NCBI RefSeq assembly: GCF_900312745.1
Contig: NZ_OMPD01000014.1
Span: 2,728,001 to 2,792,000, forward strand
Reading direction: 5' to 3'
DNA length: 64,000 bases
DNA from: Aquimarina sp. AU58
GTDB taxonomy: Bacteria; Bacteroidota; Bacteroidia; Flavobacteriales; Flavobacteriaceae
The notes beneath the pieces were generated by a model, which saw nothing but the letters and a program-made list of their open reading frames with translations, did not search any database and was not told the DNA's origin. The translations under genes were made by a program, and so were the position numbers. Shown one piece after another: positions 33,621-42,355 of the stretch (position 1 is the first letter of the stretch; each line of letters starts with the position of its first letter).

Positions 33621-34457
33621 TTAACTTGCTTTTGTATCGATGTCTCGAAATTGTTTAGTTGTTTTAGTTCGATAAGGATTAGAGTAACAGGTTGCTCTCT
33701 GATTACGACAAAATGCTAATAGTGTAATCCCTAGTTCTTTAGAGTAATCAACAGCTAAAGAAGATGGTGCAGAAACCGCCGCTAAAAACGGAATTTTTGC
33801 TTTAAAACATTTAACAACGATTTCATAAGAAACACGTCCACTCACAGTAATTATTTTTGCTTGATCCAGTTTGTTTAATAAAATTAGTTTACCAATAACT
33901 TTATCTACGGCATTATGACGACCAATATCTTCCATCGAGCATAGCAATTCTCCGGTATTAGTAAACGCTGCTGCTGCATGTGCACCACCAGATTGGTTAA
34001 AATTATGCTGTAAAGCACTCATTTTTGTAAATAATTGATGAATAAGATTAACATCAATTATTTCGGTATCATCTATGGTTTTTCCTAGGAAGGATAAATC
34101 TCCAAGTTCTGTTCGGCCACAAATGCCACAAGAAGAGACAGATAATAAACTTCTGCTGTTAGAATATCCATCACCTAGTTCTTCTTCAGGAATAGTAAGA
34201 TTTACTATGGTTACAATACCATCATCATTCTCTTTTTTCAAGACGATATCGGGCAGAAAATTTATGTTTTTAATAATATCTTCAGAATGAAGCATCCCTC
34301 GAATTAGGCTAATATCTTCTCCCGGAGTCCTCATAGACACCGTAAAGGGTTTATTGTTGATATTTATTTGCAATGCTTCTTCAATAGTAAGTGAATCTAA
34401 TGTTTTATTCACTGAATCTACTTCATATTTCTTGCCTTCATAATTTCTAATCGCCAT
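33621..34457 (-). CDS. fdhD: Formate dehydrogenase accessory sulfurtransferase FdhD
   Basis: The ATG giving MAIRNYEGKKYEV is preferred (about 278 residues); the upstream 23 codons encode an unlikely hydrophobic extension. SVSSCGICGR carries the CxxC used to move sulfur from IscS to the Mo-bisMGD cofactor, needed for active FDH. GGAHAAAAFT, MEDIGRHNAVDK and SGRVSYEIVVKC are family motifs. It lies directly upstream of the two FDH subunit genes (9-base gap) and confirms that the cluster makes a working formate dehydrogenase. Confidence 0.94.
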   Translation of the reverse strand: MAIRNYEGKKYEVDSVNKTLDSLTIEEALQININNKPFTVSMRTPGEDISLIRGMLHSEDIIKNINFLPDIVLKKENDDGIVTIVNLTIPEEELGDGYSNSRSLLSVSSCGICGRTELGDLSFLGKTIDDTEIIDVNLIHQLFTKMSALQHNFNQSGGAHAAAAFTNTGELLCSMEDIGRHNAVDKVIGKLILLNKLDQAKIITVSGRVSYEIVVKCFKAKIPFLAAVSAPSSLAVDYSKELGITLLAFCRNQRATCYSNPYRTKTTKQFRDIDTKAS

Positions 34458-34566
34458 AAGAACTATTAAATTAATAAAGAGCCATTTACACAAAGTTAAT
34501 AGAAATAATTGTATTATGTTAAACATTAACTATAATGCAAAAGGGCGTATTTATTGATATTAACTT

Positions 34567-36234
34567 CTAAAATAAGCCTGTAATATTTCCGTCATTATCA
34601 ATATTGATGTTTTCTGATGCCGGATGCGCAGGAAGACCTGGCATTCTCATCATATCTCCGGTAATTGGCACCAAAAACCCTGCACCTGCAGCTATTTCTA
34701 TTTCTCTAATAGTTATAGTAAAATCTTTAGGGCGACCTATTAATTTGGGGTTATCAGATAATGATTTTTGAGTTTTGGCAATACAAACCGGAAGATTCTC
34801 TAATCCTAATGCTGCAATTGTTCTTAGATTTTTCTTTGCTTTTGCAGTATAATCCACTCGATTTGCACCATATATTTTGGTAGCAATAGTTTCAATTTTT
34901 TCGGTTACATCTGCTTCCCAATTGTATAGTGGAGAAAAGTTTGAATCACCAGATTCTACAATCTCTACTACGTGTTTTGCAAGCTCTATGGCCCCTTTTC
35001 CTCCTTTAGCCCAAACTTCGGCTAAAGCAACTCTTACATTATTATTTTTTGCAAACTCTTGAATAGCTGCAATTTCTTCATCACTATCAGATACAAATCT
35101 ATTGATAGCAATAACAGGAGTGATTCCAAACTGCTTTACATTTTCTAAGTGCTTTTCAAGATTTGGTATTCCGTTTTTAAGTGCTTCTACATTTGGATCC
35201 GTCAATGACTTTAAATCTGCTCCTCCATGATATTTTAATGCTCGTATTGTAGTAGTGATTACGATTGCTTTTGGTGAAATCCCAGCGCTTTGGCATTTTA
35301 TATCCAAAAACTTCTCTGCGCCCAAATCTGCACCAAAACCTGCTTCTGTTACGGTATAATCAGAAAGAGACATTCCCATTCGTGTTGCAATTACAGAATT
35401 GGTACCTTGTGCTATATTAGCAAAAGGTCCGCCATGAATAATTGCCGGGTTACCTTCTATAGTTTGTACCAGGTTTGGTTTGACTGCATCTTTAAGAAGT
35501 GCTGCCATAGCTCCTTCGACTTTTAGATCTTTGGCATATACTGGTTTTTTACCAAAAGTATATCCAATAAAGATGTTCCCTAATCGTTCTTTTAGGTTTT
35601 CTAAATCATCTGCCAAGCATAAGATTGCCATAATTTCTGATGCTGCCGTAATATCAAAACCTGTTTCTCTTGGGACACCAGAGGTTGTCCCTCCCAAGCC
35701 TACAACAATATGTCGAAGGGCTCTGTCATTCATATCCATTACCCTTTTCCAGGTAACAGTTCTGGCATCTATACCCAATGAATTTGTTTTACTTTGTATA
35801 TTATTATCAATAACAGCCGATAGTAAATTATGAGCTTTTTCTATAGCAGAAAAATCACCAGTAAAATGCAGGTTAATATCCTCCATCGGAAGTACTTGTG
35901 AGTAACCACCACCTGTAGCTCCACCTTTAATCCCAAAAACAGGACCTAATGAAGGTTCTCTTAAAACCACTGTGGTTTGTTTCCCTAATTGGTTTAGACC
36001 TTCAGACAGACCGATAGACATTGTGGTTTTTCCTTCACCTGCAGGTGTTGGAGAAATAGCAGTAACAAGAATTAAGTTACTTTTATTCACCTTATTTTTA
36101 TCAATAACCGAATGTGGTAATTTGGCTTTATACTTACCATACATTTCGATATTGTCAGAATTTAATCCTAGTTTTTCGGCAATAGTACTTATGTGCTTAA
36201 GCTGTATCTGTTTTGCTATTTCTAAATCATTCAT
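34567..36234 (-). CDS. fhs: Formate-tetrahydrofolate ligase
   Basis: About 555 residues from the ATG giving MNDLEIAKQ; the 12 codons before it (MVNIILLKNIFH) look like leader sequence. The P-loop is TPAGEGKTT, and GGATGGGYSQV, FGADLGAEKF and the C-terminal PGLPAHPA are typical. It makes 10-formyl-THF from formate, ATP and THF. It is promoter-proximal in the formate cluster, about 109 bases before fdhD. Placement with FDH suggests that formate is both oxidised and fed into C1 metabolism. Confidence 0.95.
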   Translation of the reverse strand: MNDLEIAKQIQLKHISTIAEKLGLNSDNIEMYGKYKAKLPHSVIDKNKVNKSNLILVTAISPTPAGEGKTTMSIGLSEGLNQLGKQTTVVLREPSLGPVFGIKGGATGGGYSQVLPMEDINLHFTGDFSAIEKAHNLLSAVIDNNIQSKTNSLGIDARTVTWKRVMDMNDRALRHIVVGLGGTTSGVPRETGFDITAASEIMAILCLADDLENLKERLGNIFIGYTFGKKPVYAKDLKVEGAMAALLKDAVKPNLVQTIEGNPAIIHGGPFANIAQGTNSVIATRMGMSLSDYTVTEAGFGADLGAEKFLDIKCQSAGISPKAIVITTTIRALKYHGGADLKSLTDPNVEALKNGIPNLEKHLENVKQFGITPVIAINRFVSDSDEEIAAIQEFAKNNNVRVALAEVWAKGGKGAIELAKHVVEIVESGDSNFSPLYNWEADVTEKIETIATKIYGANRVDYTAKAKKNLRTIAALGLENLPVCIAKTQKSLSDNPKLIGRPKDFTITIREIEIAAGAGFLVPITGDMMRMPGLPAHPASENINIDNDGNITGLF

Positions 36235-36426
36235 GTGAAAAATATTTTTTAGGAGTATAATATTAACCAAATTATTTTGATTCTAATATTATACTTGTGA
36301 AAAACATTTTCAAATATTAATAATTTGTGTTGATTATAATTAAGGAGCAGAATGGGATCTGATCCAGAATTATTTGTTAGTATAATTATTTATAAATGTG
36401 ATTGTTTTTATAATGAATGTTCTTTT

Positions 36427-37221
36427 TTACTTTACATTCATTCTTTTAATATCAAAGAAGCCTGCAATCGCAAAAACAAGAAAATATCCTAAACTATACC
36501 ATGATACCGTAGGGAACCACCAAAAGAGACTAAGATCTGAAGTTTTTTCATCTAATGGGTTCATGCTTATCATAGAATAGGAATACGGAAAATAAATAGA
36601 TTCGGGTGCTCTTGCAGCGATTAAACCTACAATTACCAATACCATACCAATGCCTAAAGGAATAATAAAATTTTTAAATCTAAAACTTAACCAGAATTGA
36701 ATGGCCAAAATACCTAAAACAGAAACAAAAGAGCGAAATAGTATTTTTATATGAAATACATATTCTGGAGAAAATTCTGAAAAATTTAATTGTGGGCGCA
36801 TGCCACCTAATACATTTCCATTTAGCAAAATTAAACCATAATACATAGCATATGTAGCAAATACAGCAGCAATAATTATGCTTAGTTTACCAAAATAAAC
36901 ACTCCATTTTGGGATTGGTAAGGCAAACAAATGTTTAATAGCCGTAGCTTTATGTTCAACCTGAATGATTAAACTTGTAATAAGGACAATAAATAAAGGA
37001 ACCAATGCAGGGAGGCTGTTCATAATTTGCTCATTTGCGAATTTATTCCAGGGGTTAATTCCTTCGGCAGGAATCAGTTTTTCCCACTTTACCATATATA
37101 CTATAAAAAATAATAAAGGGATAAGTAGTGCACAAATAGCTGTTAGCCATAAGGCAAACGTATGTTTTAATTTTAGTGTTTCGTTTCTTAAGCTATTGAA
37201 ATAGAACGTAGTAGTTGTCAT
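36427..37221 (-). CDS. ABC-2 type transporter permease
   Basis: The protein has 264 residues and six hydrophobic segments. The first follows FALWLTAICALLIPLLFF and the last is WYSLGYFLVFAIAGFFDI. The pattern is that of BcrB/lantibiotic-immunity-type permeases. It lies five bases after the stop of the ATPase gene, forming a two-gene operon. It probably exports or expels a peptide, antibiotic or lipid; the substrate is unknown. Confidence 0.87.
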   Translation of the reverse strand: MTTTTFYFNSLRNETLKLKHTFALWLTAICALLIPLLFFIVYMVKWEKLIPAEGINPWNKFANEQIMNSLPALVPLFIVLITSLIIQVEHKATAIKHLFALPIPKWSVYFGKLSIIIAAVFATYAMYYGLILLNGNVLGGMRPQLNFSEFSPEYVFHIKILFRSFVSVLGILAIQFWLSFRFKNFIIPLGIGMVLVIVGLIAARAPESIYFPYSYSMISMNPLDEKTSDLSLFWWFPTVSWYSLGYFLVFAIAGFFDIKRMNVK

Positions 37222-37226
37222 TTTTA

Positions 37227-38144
37227 TTAATTTTCGGTGAGATTAAGAAACAATTCTTCCAGGTTATTTTTAATCGTTACCTGATAAATACCAATGTTAT
37301 TTTTTTGAAGCGAATCTACCAATACAGGGATTTGGGACTTTTCTTTTACTGAAACAGAAAGAAGGTGTTCTTCATGTTCTATCTTTTTTATTTCGAACCC
37401 CATTTGAATCAGTTGATCATATGTGCGATACTTATCGTCTGTTTCAAGTTCAATCTGTAATTGGTCTGATTGTGAATCGGTTAAAGCCTTAACAGTATCT
37501 TGAAAAAGCATTTTTCCTTCTCTAATAATCCCAACATGAGTACATGTTTTTTCAATTTCACTTAATAAATGACTTGATATAAAAATGGTGATACCATTTT
37601 TGTTCAATTTTTTTATTAATTCCCTCATTTCGATAATTCCCTTTGGGTCCAATCCATTTGTTGGCTCATCTAATATCAATAACTCTGGTTTTGAAAGTAG
37701 TGCTATTGCTAACCCTAAACGTTGTTTCATTCCTAGAGAAAAAGTTTTTACCTTTTTGTTTTTTACATGTAAAAGATTGACTGTTTCTAAAACTTCATCT
37801 ATTCGATCTTTCTTGATATTTTCCCGATATGTAGAGGCAATACGCAAATTTTGTTTTGCACTTAAATGGTTGTAAAGAGAAGGATTTTCTATTAATGCCC
37901 CAATTTTTGATAGTGTATCAATTCTATGGTTTGCGAAAGGTTTTTCAAAAACTCTAATATTTCCCGAATTTTTATTGAGTAAACCTAAGAGAAGTCTTAT
38001 GGTAGTTGTTTTTCCTGAACCGTTTGGACCTAAAAAACCATATATACTTCCTTTAGGAACTTCTAAGTCTAAACTATCGATATCTTTTTTAGATTTCGAA
38101 TATGAGAAGTTAAGCTTTTCTGTTTGGACTATTAATTGGCTCAT
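37227..38144 (-). CDS. ABC transporter ATP-binding protein (BcrA-like)
   Basis: The protein has 305 residues. Walker A is GPNGSGKTTT, the signature is FSLGMKQRLG, Walker B is LLILDEPTNGLDP, and the switch His is in ISSHLLSE. A C-terminal regulatory region (about 220-305) is typical of bacitracin/lantibiotic exporters. It pairs with the permease downstream. Such pairs often give self-protection against membrane-active peptides, but that is only a possibility here; the small peptide gene at 10.1 kb is 26 kb away. Confidence 0.92.
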   Translation of the reverse strand: MSQLIVQTEKLNFSYSKSKKDIDSLDLEVPKGSIYGFLGPNGSGKTTTIRLLLGLLNKNSGNIRVFEKPFANHRIDTLSKIGALIENPSLYNHLSAKQNLRIASTYRENIKKDRIDEVLETVNLLHVKNKKVKTFSLGMKQRLGLAIALLSKPELLILDEPTNGLDPKGIIEMRELIKKLNKNGITIFISSHLLSEIEKTCTHVGIIREGKMLFQDTVKALTDSQSDQLQIELETDDKYRTYDQLIQMGFEIKKIEHEEHLLSVSVKEKSQIPVLVDSLQKNNIGIYQVTIKNNLEELFLNLTEN

Positions 38145-38147
38145 TAT

Positions 38148-38221
38148 CTATACATTTCTCAGAAGACGAATCAATCGGTAAGTTGTTACACTTGTTACAA
38201 TCCCTTCAAGGAAATGTATAG
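38148..38221. promoter_or_regulatory. Long inverted repeat enclosing two TTGTTACA words, upstream of the ABC operon
   Basis: CTATACATTTC (38148-38158) is repeated as its exact complement at 38211-38221. Inside lie two direct TTGTTACA words (38183-38190 and 38192-38199). It occupies the 91-base gap between the YcxB-like gene and the ATPase start, so it may be a regulatory site or leader structure. Confidence 0.4.
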
Positions 38222-38235
38222 TTTTATGAGTGGTA

Positions 38236-38700
38236 TCAGATATTCATTTTCATCTTAAAGAATTCTATTTCTGAAGAGGTCAATAATTTTTTATCTAAAT
38301 TTATTAATAATGGAGGCCACTGGTTTGCCCGTAACCAAAATTCCTTGTGATTCTCTTTAATAGTTTTGATCCATGTCCAATCCTTATATTCAGTATCTTT
38401 CTTTGGATCGATATGGTTTATGATAATTTCATTTTCAGTAAATCGTATCATAGCATCGAACTCAGTTTTATTGGCTAGAATTTTGCTACTAACTATGATT
38501 AATACTATTACTATTAATGTTATAATAGCAAAAATACCCATTGTAGTTTTAAAAGTTGAACCAAATATTTCTGGTTTTACAAAAGCTATTAATGCGCTTG
38601 AAATCAGGTATTTCCATACACTTTTATTTAAGAAATTATTAACCTTAGCGTTAAAAATTGTATTGAAGTTTATTGTAAGATGTTTAGAGATATTCATCAT
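38236..38700 (-). CDS. YcxB-like membrane protein
   Basis: The protein has 154 residues with two hydrophobic segments (about 28-45 and 53-71). They are followed by a soluble domain of the YcxB type (FTENEIIINHIDPKKDTEYK, WLRANQWPPLLINLDKK). The family has no known function. Its ATG overlaps the stop of the decayed TPR frame upstream (ATGA overlap), so it was once translationally coupled to that gene. The ABC operon begins 91 bases downstream. Confidence 0.75.
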   Translation of the reverse strand: MMNISKHLTINFNTIFNAKVNNFLNKSVWKYLISSALIAFVKPEIFGSTFKTTMGIFAIITLIVIVLIIVSSKILANKTEFDAMIRFTENEIIINHIDPKKDTEYKDWTWIKTIKENHKEFWLRANQWPPLLINLDKKLLTSSEIEFFKMKMNI

Positions 38701-38984
38701 TTTGATTTTCTTGTGGCAATTTCTATAAACAAGACTATTTCTTGTTTTTTGGTTGCATTTAAGATAATTTTATAAAGTTCAATTGCTTGGCTATAATTTT
38801 TATTTTTTTCATATAACCAACCTAAAAAAGCATACTTAGAAAATGACTTGGTTTCATTTTTAAGTATTCCAGATAATCAATTTCTACATTTTTCAATTCA
38901 CTTTTAGTGAAATACAAATTTGCTCTTTCTCAAAGTAATTCTGTTGTTTTATTTTTGAGACCTTCAGACCATTTACCTTTTGAA
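38697..38984 (-). pseudogene. Decayed TPR-repeat protein fragment
   Basis: On the minus strand a frame reads SKGKWSEGLKNKTTELL, then TGA, then ERANLYFTKSELKNVEIDYLEYLK. It must shift by one base at an A-run to continue as TKSFSKYAFLGWLYEKNKNY and SQAIELYKIILN, and ends overlapping the YcxB-like ATG. FLGWLYEKNKNYSQAIELY fits a TPR helix pair. One nonsense change (probably AGA or CGA to TGA), a one-base indel and a missing 5' end mark it as a pseudogene. Confidence 0.65.
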
Positions 38985-39008
38985 TGTTTATACTATTACA
39001 GATTATAT

Positions 39009-39815
39009 TTATACTTTTTGTTTAGCTGTTTTTTGCTTTTTTCGTAGTTTAAAGTTTAGAAACTCTATTAATAGAGAGAACGCAATGGTAAAATAGAGGT
39101 ATCCTTTTGGTATGGTACCAACTTCGCTTTCGAATATCTGAAGATGTGCTAAATGTGCAGCTTCTGCGATAAGCATAAATCCAATAAGAATTAAAAATGA
39201 AAGTCCAAGTATCTGAATTGAAGGGTGTTTGTTTACAAAACGTCCTACAGGAGTTGCAAACAGCATCATAATTAATACAGATACTACTACGGCAATAATC
39301 ATTATTATTAGAGCATCATTAGGATTATCACTTAATCCGTTTGTCATTCCTACTGCTGTAAGGATAGAATCAAAAGAAAAGACAACATTAATTAAGGTGA
39401 TTTGTACAATTGCATTAGAAAGAGAAGAAGAACTTTTGGCTTCAATTTCTTTTTCTTCTTCACCTTTCTCATCGACCTTTTCATGAATTTCATGAACACT
39501 CTTATATAGTAGGAAAATTCCACCGGCAAATAGGATTAAAGCCTGACCACTAATACCAGCTTCTATCCAGGGAAGATTGATATGCCAAAAAGGAGCTTCC
39601 ATGGCAACTAATAGTGATATACCAAATAATAGAACGACACGCATAACCATGGCTAATAGTAATCCAATATTAGTTGCCTTTTTTCGTTGTTGATCTGGTA
39701 ATTTGTTAGAAGCCAATGAAATAAAGATGATATTGTCAATACCAAGAACAATTTCTAAAAATGTAAGTGTTAATAGGGCGACCCAAGCATCTGCAGATGT
39801 GAAAATTTCGAACAT
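39009..39815 (-). CDS. TerC-family integral membrane protein
   Basis: The protein has 268 residues and about seven transmembrane segments. Typical TerC motifs are present: LEIVLGIDNIIFISL near residue 20-35, and NVVFSFDSILTAVG around 140, both with membrane-embedded Asp residues. A charged loop (KVDEKGEEEKEIEAKSSS) sits in between. The family is linked to metal (Mn, tellurite) handling. Its ATG shares one base with the stop codon of the upstream lipoprotein gene, so translation is coupled. Confidence 0.92.
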   Translation of the reverse strand: MFEIFTSADAWVALLTLTFLEIVLGIDNIIFISLASNKLPDQQRKKATNIGLLLAMVMRVVLLFGISLLVAMEAPFWHINLPWIEAGISGQALILFAGGIFLLYKSVHEIHEKVDEKGEEEKEIEAKSSSSLSNAIVQITLINVVFSFDSILTAVGMTNGLSDNPNDALIIMIIAVVVSVLIMMLFATPVGRFVNKHPSIQILGLSFLILIGFMLIAEAAHLAHLQIFESEVGTIPKGYLYFTIAFSLLIEFLNFKLRKKQKTAKQKV

Positions 39816-40189
39816 TATTTTATTTTTTTTGCGGTTCCACGTTGTTTATTAGTTGCATCTACTAATCCGTATTCAAAAGTGTAGATGTTTTTATCGGTTG
39901 TTAAGATTTTCATATGTATAGCTTTTTTCTCTGCCATATTTTTGGGAGACAATTTTTGTACAATATATTCACAGTCATTAATCCATCGAATACTGGCTGT
40001 GTCAACCTTACCTCTGAAATAATCAATTTCTATAGTATCATTTCGAATAAAAGTGGTTGTAACCAATTCACCATCCAGAAAAGTTTCAAATTCAAAAGTC
40101 CCTGTATGAAAATCTGTACAGTTGCGTTCTTGTTGGTAACAACTACTCATAAGTAGTGTAGAGAAAAATAGTAAAGCAAATCGCTTCAT
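39815..40189 (-). CDS. Small lipoprotein of unknown function
   Basis: The 124-residue protein has a lipoprotein signal with MSSC (Cys17). A beta-rich domain follows: CTDFHTGTFEFETFLDGE, RNDTIEIDYFRGKVDTASI, and a second Cys in NDCEYIVQ. I know similar small lipoproteins from other flavobacteria but no function. It is upstream of terC with a one-base stop/start overlap, so it may act with TerC at the membrane. Confidence 0.75.
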   Translation of the reverse strand: MKRFALLFFSTLLMSSCYQQERNCTDFHTGTFEFETFLDGELVTTTFIRNDTIEIDYFRGKVDTASIRWINDCEYIVQKLSPKNMAEKKAIHMKILTTDKNIYTFEYGLVDATNKQRGTAKKIK

Positions 40190-40258
40190 AATTGTTATAA
40201 ATGAAAAACGAAAATAATTCTATTTCCAGAAAGTTAATAGAAAGGAAGAAAAAAGTTG

Positions 40259-40738
40259 TTAAGATTTTTTCATGTGATATGAACTAAAGGTACCATCGGT
40301 ATAAAAAATAACAATTCTATCTATTTCATTTTCTGTAGAAATTACTCGAGAAATTTTTTCTAGAGGAGGAGTATTTGGATCAGCTATTTTTTCTTCTGGG
40401 GATGACTGTGAAAATAAATCTTGTTTAGAAACTGTAATTGGAGGAGGTGTAGATTGAGAAATAGTAGAGGTGTCTGGCAAAGGATTTTTTTTCTCAATAG
40501 AAACATTCTCAGATTTAGGAAATGTTCCTTTTCCATATAACAACCATTGTAAATCTACATCGGTATATGCATCAACAATCTTCATTACAAAATCAAGACT
40601 AGGTTTGTTACGTCCGCTAAGAATATGAGAAATAGAAGAACGACCTACACCCATGTAATCTGCAAAGGATGAGGCAGATACAGCATGATAATCCATTATT
40701 TTTTGGATTCTTTTACCAAAATCTTTATTGTTTACCAT
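40259..40738 (-). CDS. XRE-family HTH transcriptional regulator
   Basis: The protein has 159 residues. The N-terminal HTH (about 6-60) has SASSFADYMGVGRSSISHIL and SGRNKPSLDF. A proline/serine-rich linker (about 75-125) and a short C-terminal strand (IDRIVIFYTDGTFSSYHM) follow. The repeated GTTTAC-N4-GTAAAC palindrome occurs three times at its 5' end, the first copy covering the start codon, so it probably represses its own gene. Four more copies lie in front of the divergent M14 peptidase gene, the likely target. Confidence 0.88.
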   Translation of the reverse strand: MVNNKDFGKRIQKIMDYHAVSASSFADYMGVGRSSISHILSGRNKPSLDFVMKIVDAYTDVDLQWLLYGKGTFPKSENVSIEKKNPLPDTSTISQSTPPPITVSKQDLFSQSSPEEKIADPNTPPLEKISRVISTENEIDRIVIFYTDGTFSSYHMKKS

Positions 40739-40815
40739 TGTAAACTAGTTTAAGAGTAAATATTGGTTACAAAGGTAAACAAATTTGTTGAAAACACTGG
40801 TTTACAATTGTAAAC
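40730..40815. promoter_or_regulatory. Operator cluster 1 (three palindromes at 35-base spacing)
   Basis: GTTTACCATTGTAAAC (40730-40745, over the XRE start codon), GGTTACAAAGGTAAAC (40765-40780) and the perfect 16-bp palindrome GTTTACAATTGTAAAC (40800-40815). Start-to-start spacing is exactly 35 bases in both steps. Confidence 0.75.
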
Positions 40816-40956
40816 TAGTAGCAGAGAGTGTTAAATCATTAATTTACTTAAATACCTTTAATAATCTGATTGTTAAAATTATATGTAATATATATTGTTG
40901 TTATTATTTTTTCTGTTAATAACTAGAATACATTTGGAAACATAGTAAGTATTACT
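40816..40956. other. AT-rich spacer between the operator clusters
   Basis: About 140 bases with no gene; no full palindrome copy occurs here. It probably contains the divergent promoters, but no clear TAnnTTTG element was found. Confidence 0.4.
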
Positions 40957-41055
40957 GTTTAACGATGTAAACAAATAGATCGATTTTGAGTGTTTACAAA
41001 TGTAAATAGATTGTTGTTACACTTGTAAACAGTACTCTAGTTTACAAGTGTAAAT
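40957..41055. promoter_or_regulatory. Operator cluster 2 (four palindromes before the M14 gene)
   Basis: GTTTAACGATGTAAAC (40957-40972), GTTTACAAATGTAAAT (40992-41007, again 35 bases on), TGTTACACTTGTAAAC (41015-41030) and GTTTACAAGTGTAAAT (41040-41055). A lone GGTAAAC half-site lies at 41082-41088. The cluster ends 67 bases before the M14 start codon. Confidence 0.75.
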
Positions 41056-41121
41056 ATTAATCTGATTTGTTATGAATCTTCGGTAAACTATAGTAATTTC
41101 GTAACCTTCTAAAACAAATTA

Positions 41122-42279
41122 ATGGATACGCATACATTACAGAACTGGTTCGATACCTATAAAGAAGTTTCTTTATTTGGGCGTTATATTACTCTGGATC
41201 ATATTTCTCCTTTATTAGATCTTTTATCTTTAAAAACCGAAATTGAACAGATAGGGTTTTCTGAGAATAATGCATCTATACATCTTATTAAATTAGGTAG
41301 TGGATCTAAAAAACTTTTGTTTTGGTCGCAGATGCATGGTAATGAAAGTACAACTACAAAAGCTGTATTTGATCTCTTAAACTTCGTTACAGACGTTTCA
41401 AATGATTTGGCAAAAACTATTTTAGAAGAGTGTACAATTTATATAATACCTATTTTAAGTCCTGATGGAGCAAAGGCATATACCAGGCTTAATTTTAACC
41501 AGGTAGATCTTAATAGAGATGCCCAGCAAAAAACACAAAAGGAAAGCGTAGTGTTTAGTAAACTGGTCAAACGTATTCAACCAGATTTTGCGTTTAATCT
41601 TCATGGGCAACGCACTATTTTTAGTGCAGGAGAAACTGAATATCCTGCTACGGTATCTTTTTTATCTCCAGCAAGTGATTTGGAACGATCAATAACTCCA
41701 AGTCGTAAAATAGCTATGGAAATCATTGCTAAGATGAATATGGTGCTCCAACAATTTATTCCGAATCAAGTAGGGCGGTATGATGATGGTTTTAATTTAA
41801 ATTGTGTAGGGGATACTTTAGCGAGTATGGGAATACCTACTATATTGTTTGAAGCGGGGCACTACTCTAATGATTATGATCGTGAAATAACCAGAGAATA
41901 CATATTTTATTCTCTTATAACCTCAATAGAATGTATAACGACTACTCAAATCACAGGAGATAGATATAAAGATTATTTTTCAATACCAGAAAATAGAAAA
42001 TGTTTCTATGATATCATTATAAGAGATGTCATGTTAAAGGGAGAAAATGTAGATATAGCCGTTCAATACAGCGAAGAATTAGTCAAAAAGAGTGTGAAAT
42101 TTATACCAAAAATTGTTAAAATTGGCGATCTTCAAAAATTTTACGGTCATAGAGAGATTATTGGCAAAAAAAGGACAATATATAACGAAAACGTTACAGT
42201 AGAGATAGTTCCAGAGGCTATGCTGTTAAAATTTCACCTAAACTCTGAATTATTCTTAATAGAATCAACAAAAAGTTAA
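41122..42279 (+). CDS. M14-family zinc carboxypeptidase-like protein
   Basis: The protein has 385 residues and no signal peptide. The zinc motif is MHGNEST (His and Glu ligands), the third ligand is in FNLHGQRT, and the general base Glu is in ILFEAGHYSND. A C-terminal extension of about 110 residues (from about 275) resembles nothing I know. The substrate may be a peptide, murein fragment or small amide. It is divergent from the XRE gene across the palindrome array and followed 77 bases later by an Lrp gene. Confidence 0.87.
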   Translation: MDTHTLQNWFDTYKEVSLFGRYITLDHISPLLDLLSLKTEIEQIGFSENNASIHLIKLGSGSKKLLFWSQMHGNESTTTKAVFDLLNFVTDVSNDLAKTILEECTIYIIPILSPDGAKAYTRLNFNQVDLNRDAQQKTQKESVVFSKLVKRIQPDFAFNLHGQRTIFSAGETEYPATVSFLSPASDLERSITPSRKIAMEIIAKMNMVLQQFIPNQVGRYDDGFNLNCVGDTLASMGIPTILFEAGHYSNDYDREITREYIFYSLITSIECITTTQITGDRYKDYFSIPENRKCFYDIIIRDVMLKGENVDIAVQYSEELVKKSVKFIPKIVKIGDLQKFYGHREIIGKKRTIYNENVTVEIVPEAMLLKFHLNSELFLIESTKS

Positions 42280-42310
42280 AATAAAATGTATGGAAACTGT
42301 ATTTTTCTGC

Positions 42311-42318
42311 TAAATTTG
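42311..42318 (+). promoter_or_regulatory. -7 element of the Lrp-family gene
   Basis: TAAATTTG fits TAnnTTTG and lies 38 bases before the ATG. No clear -33 TTG is visible. Confidence 0.4.
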
Positions 42319-42355
42319 CAATGTAAATAATCGGGAAAAATAATAAAAAAACAAT

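Noticed and set aside
34458..34526. N-terminal extension of fdhD
   Set aside because: The 23 extra residues are a hydrophobic stretch not found in cytoplasmic FdhD proteins; the ATG at 34457 fits.
36427..38144. ABC exporter as the immunity/export system of the small Cys/Trp-rich peptide
   Set aside because: The two loci are 26 kb apart with no shared regulatory sequence, and the ABC genes lack the peptidase domain expected for a leader-cleaving exporter.
40730..41055. CRISPR-like array at the repeated GTTTAC motifs
   Set aside because: Repeat units are only 16 bases and palindromic, spacers vary from 7 to 141 bases, and no cas genes are present; operators explain it better.
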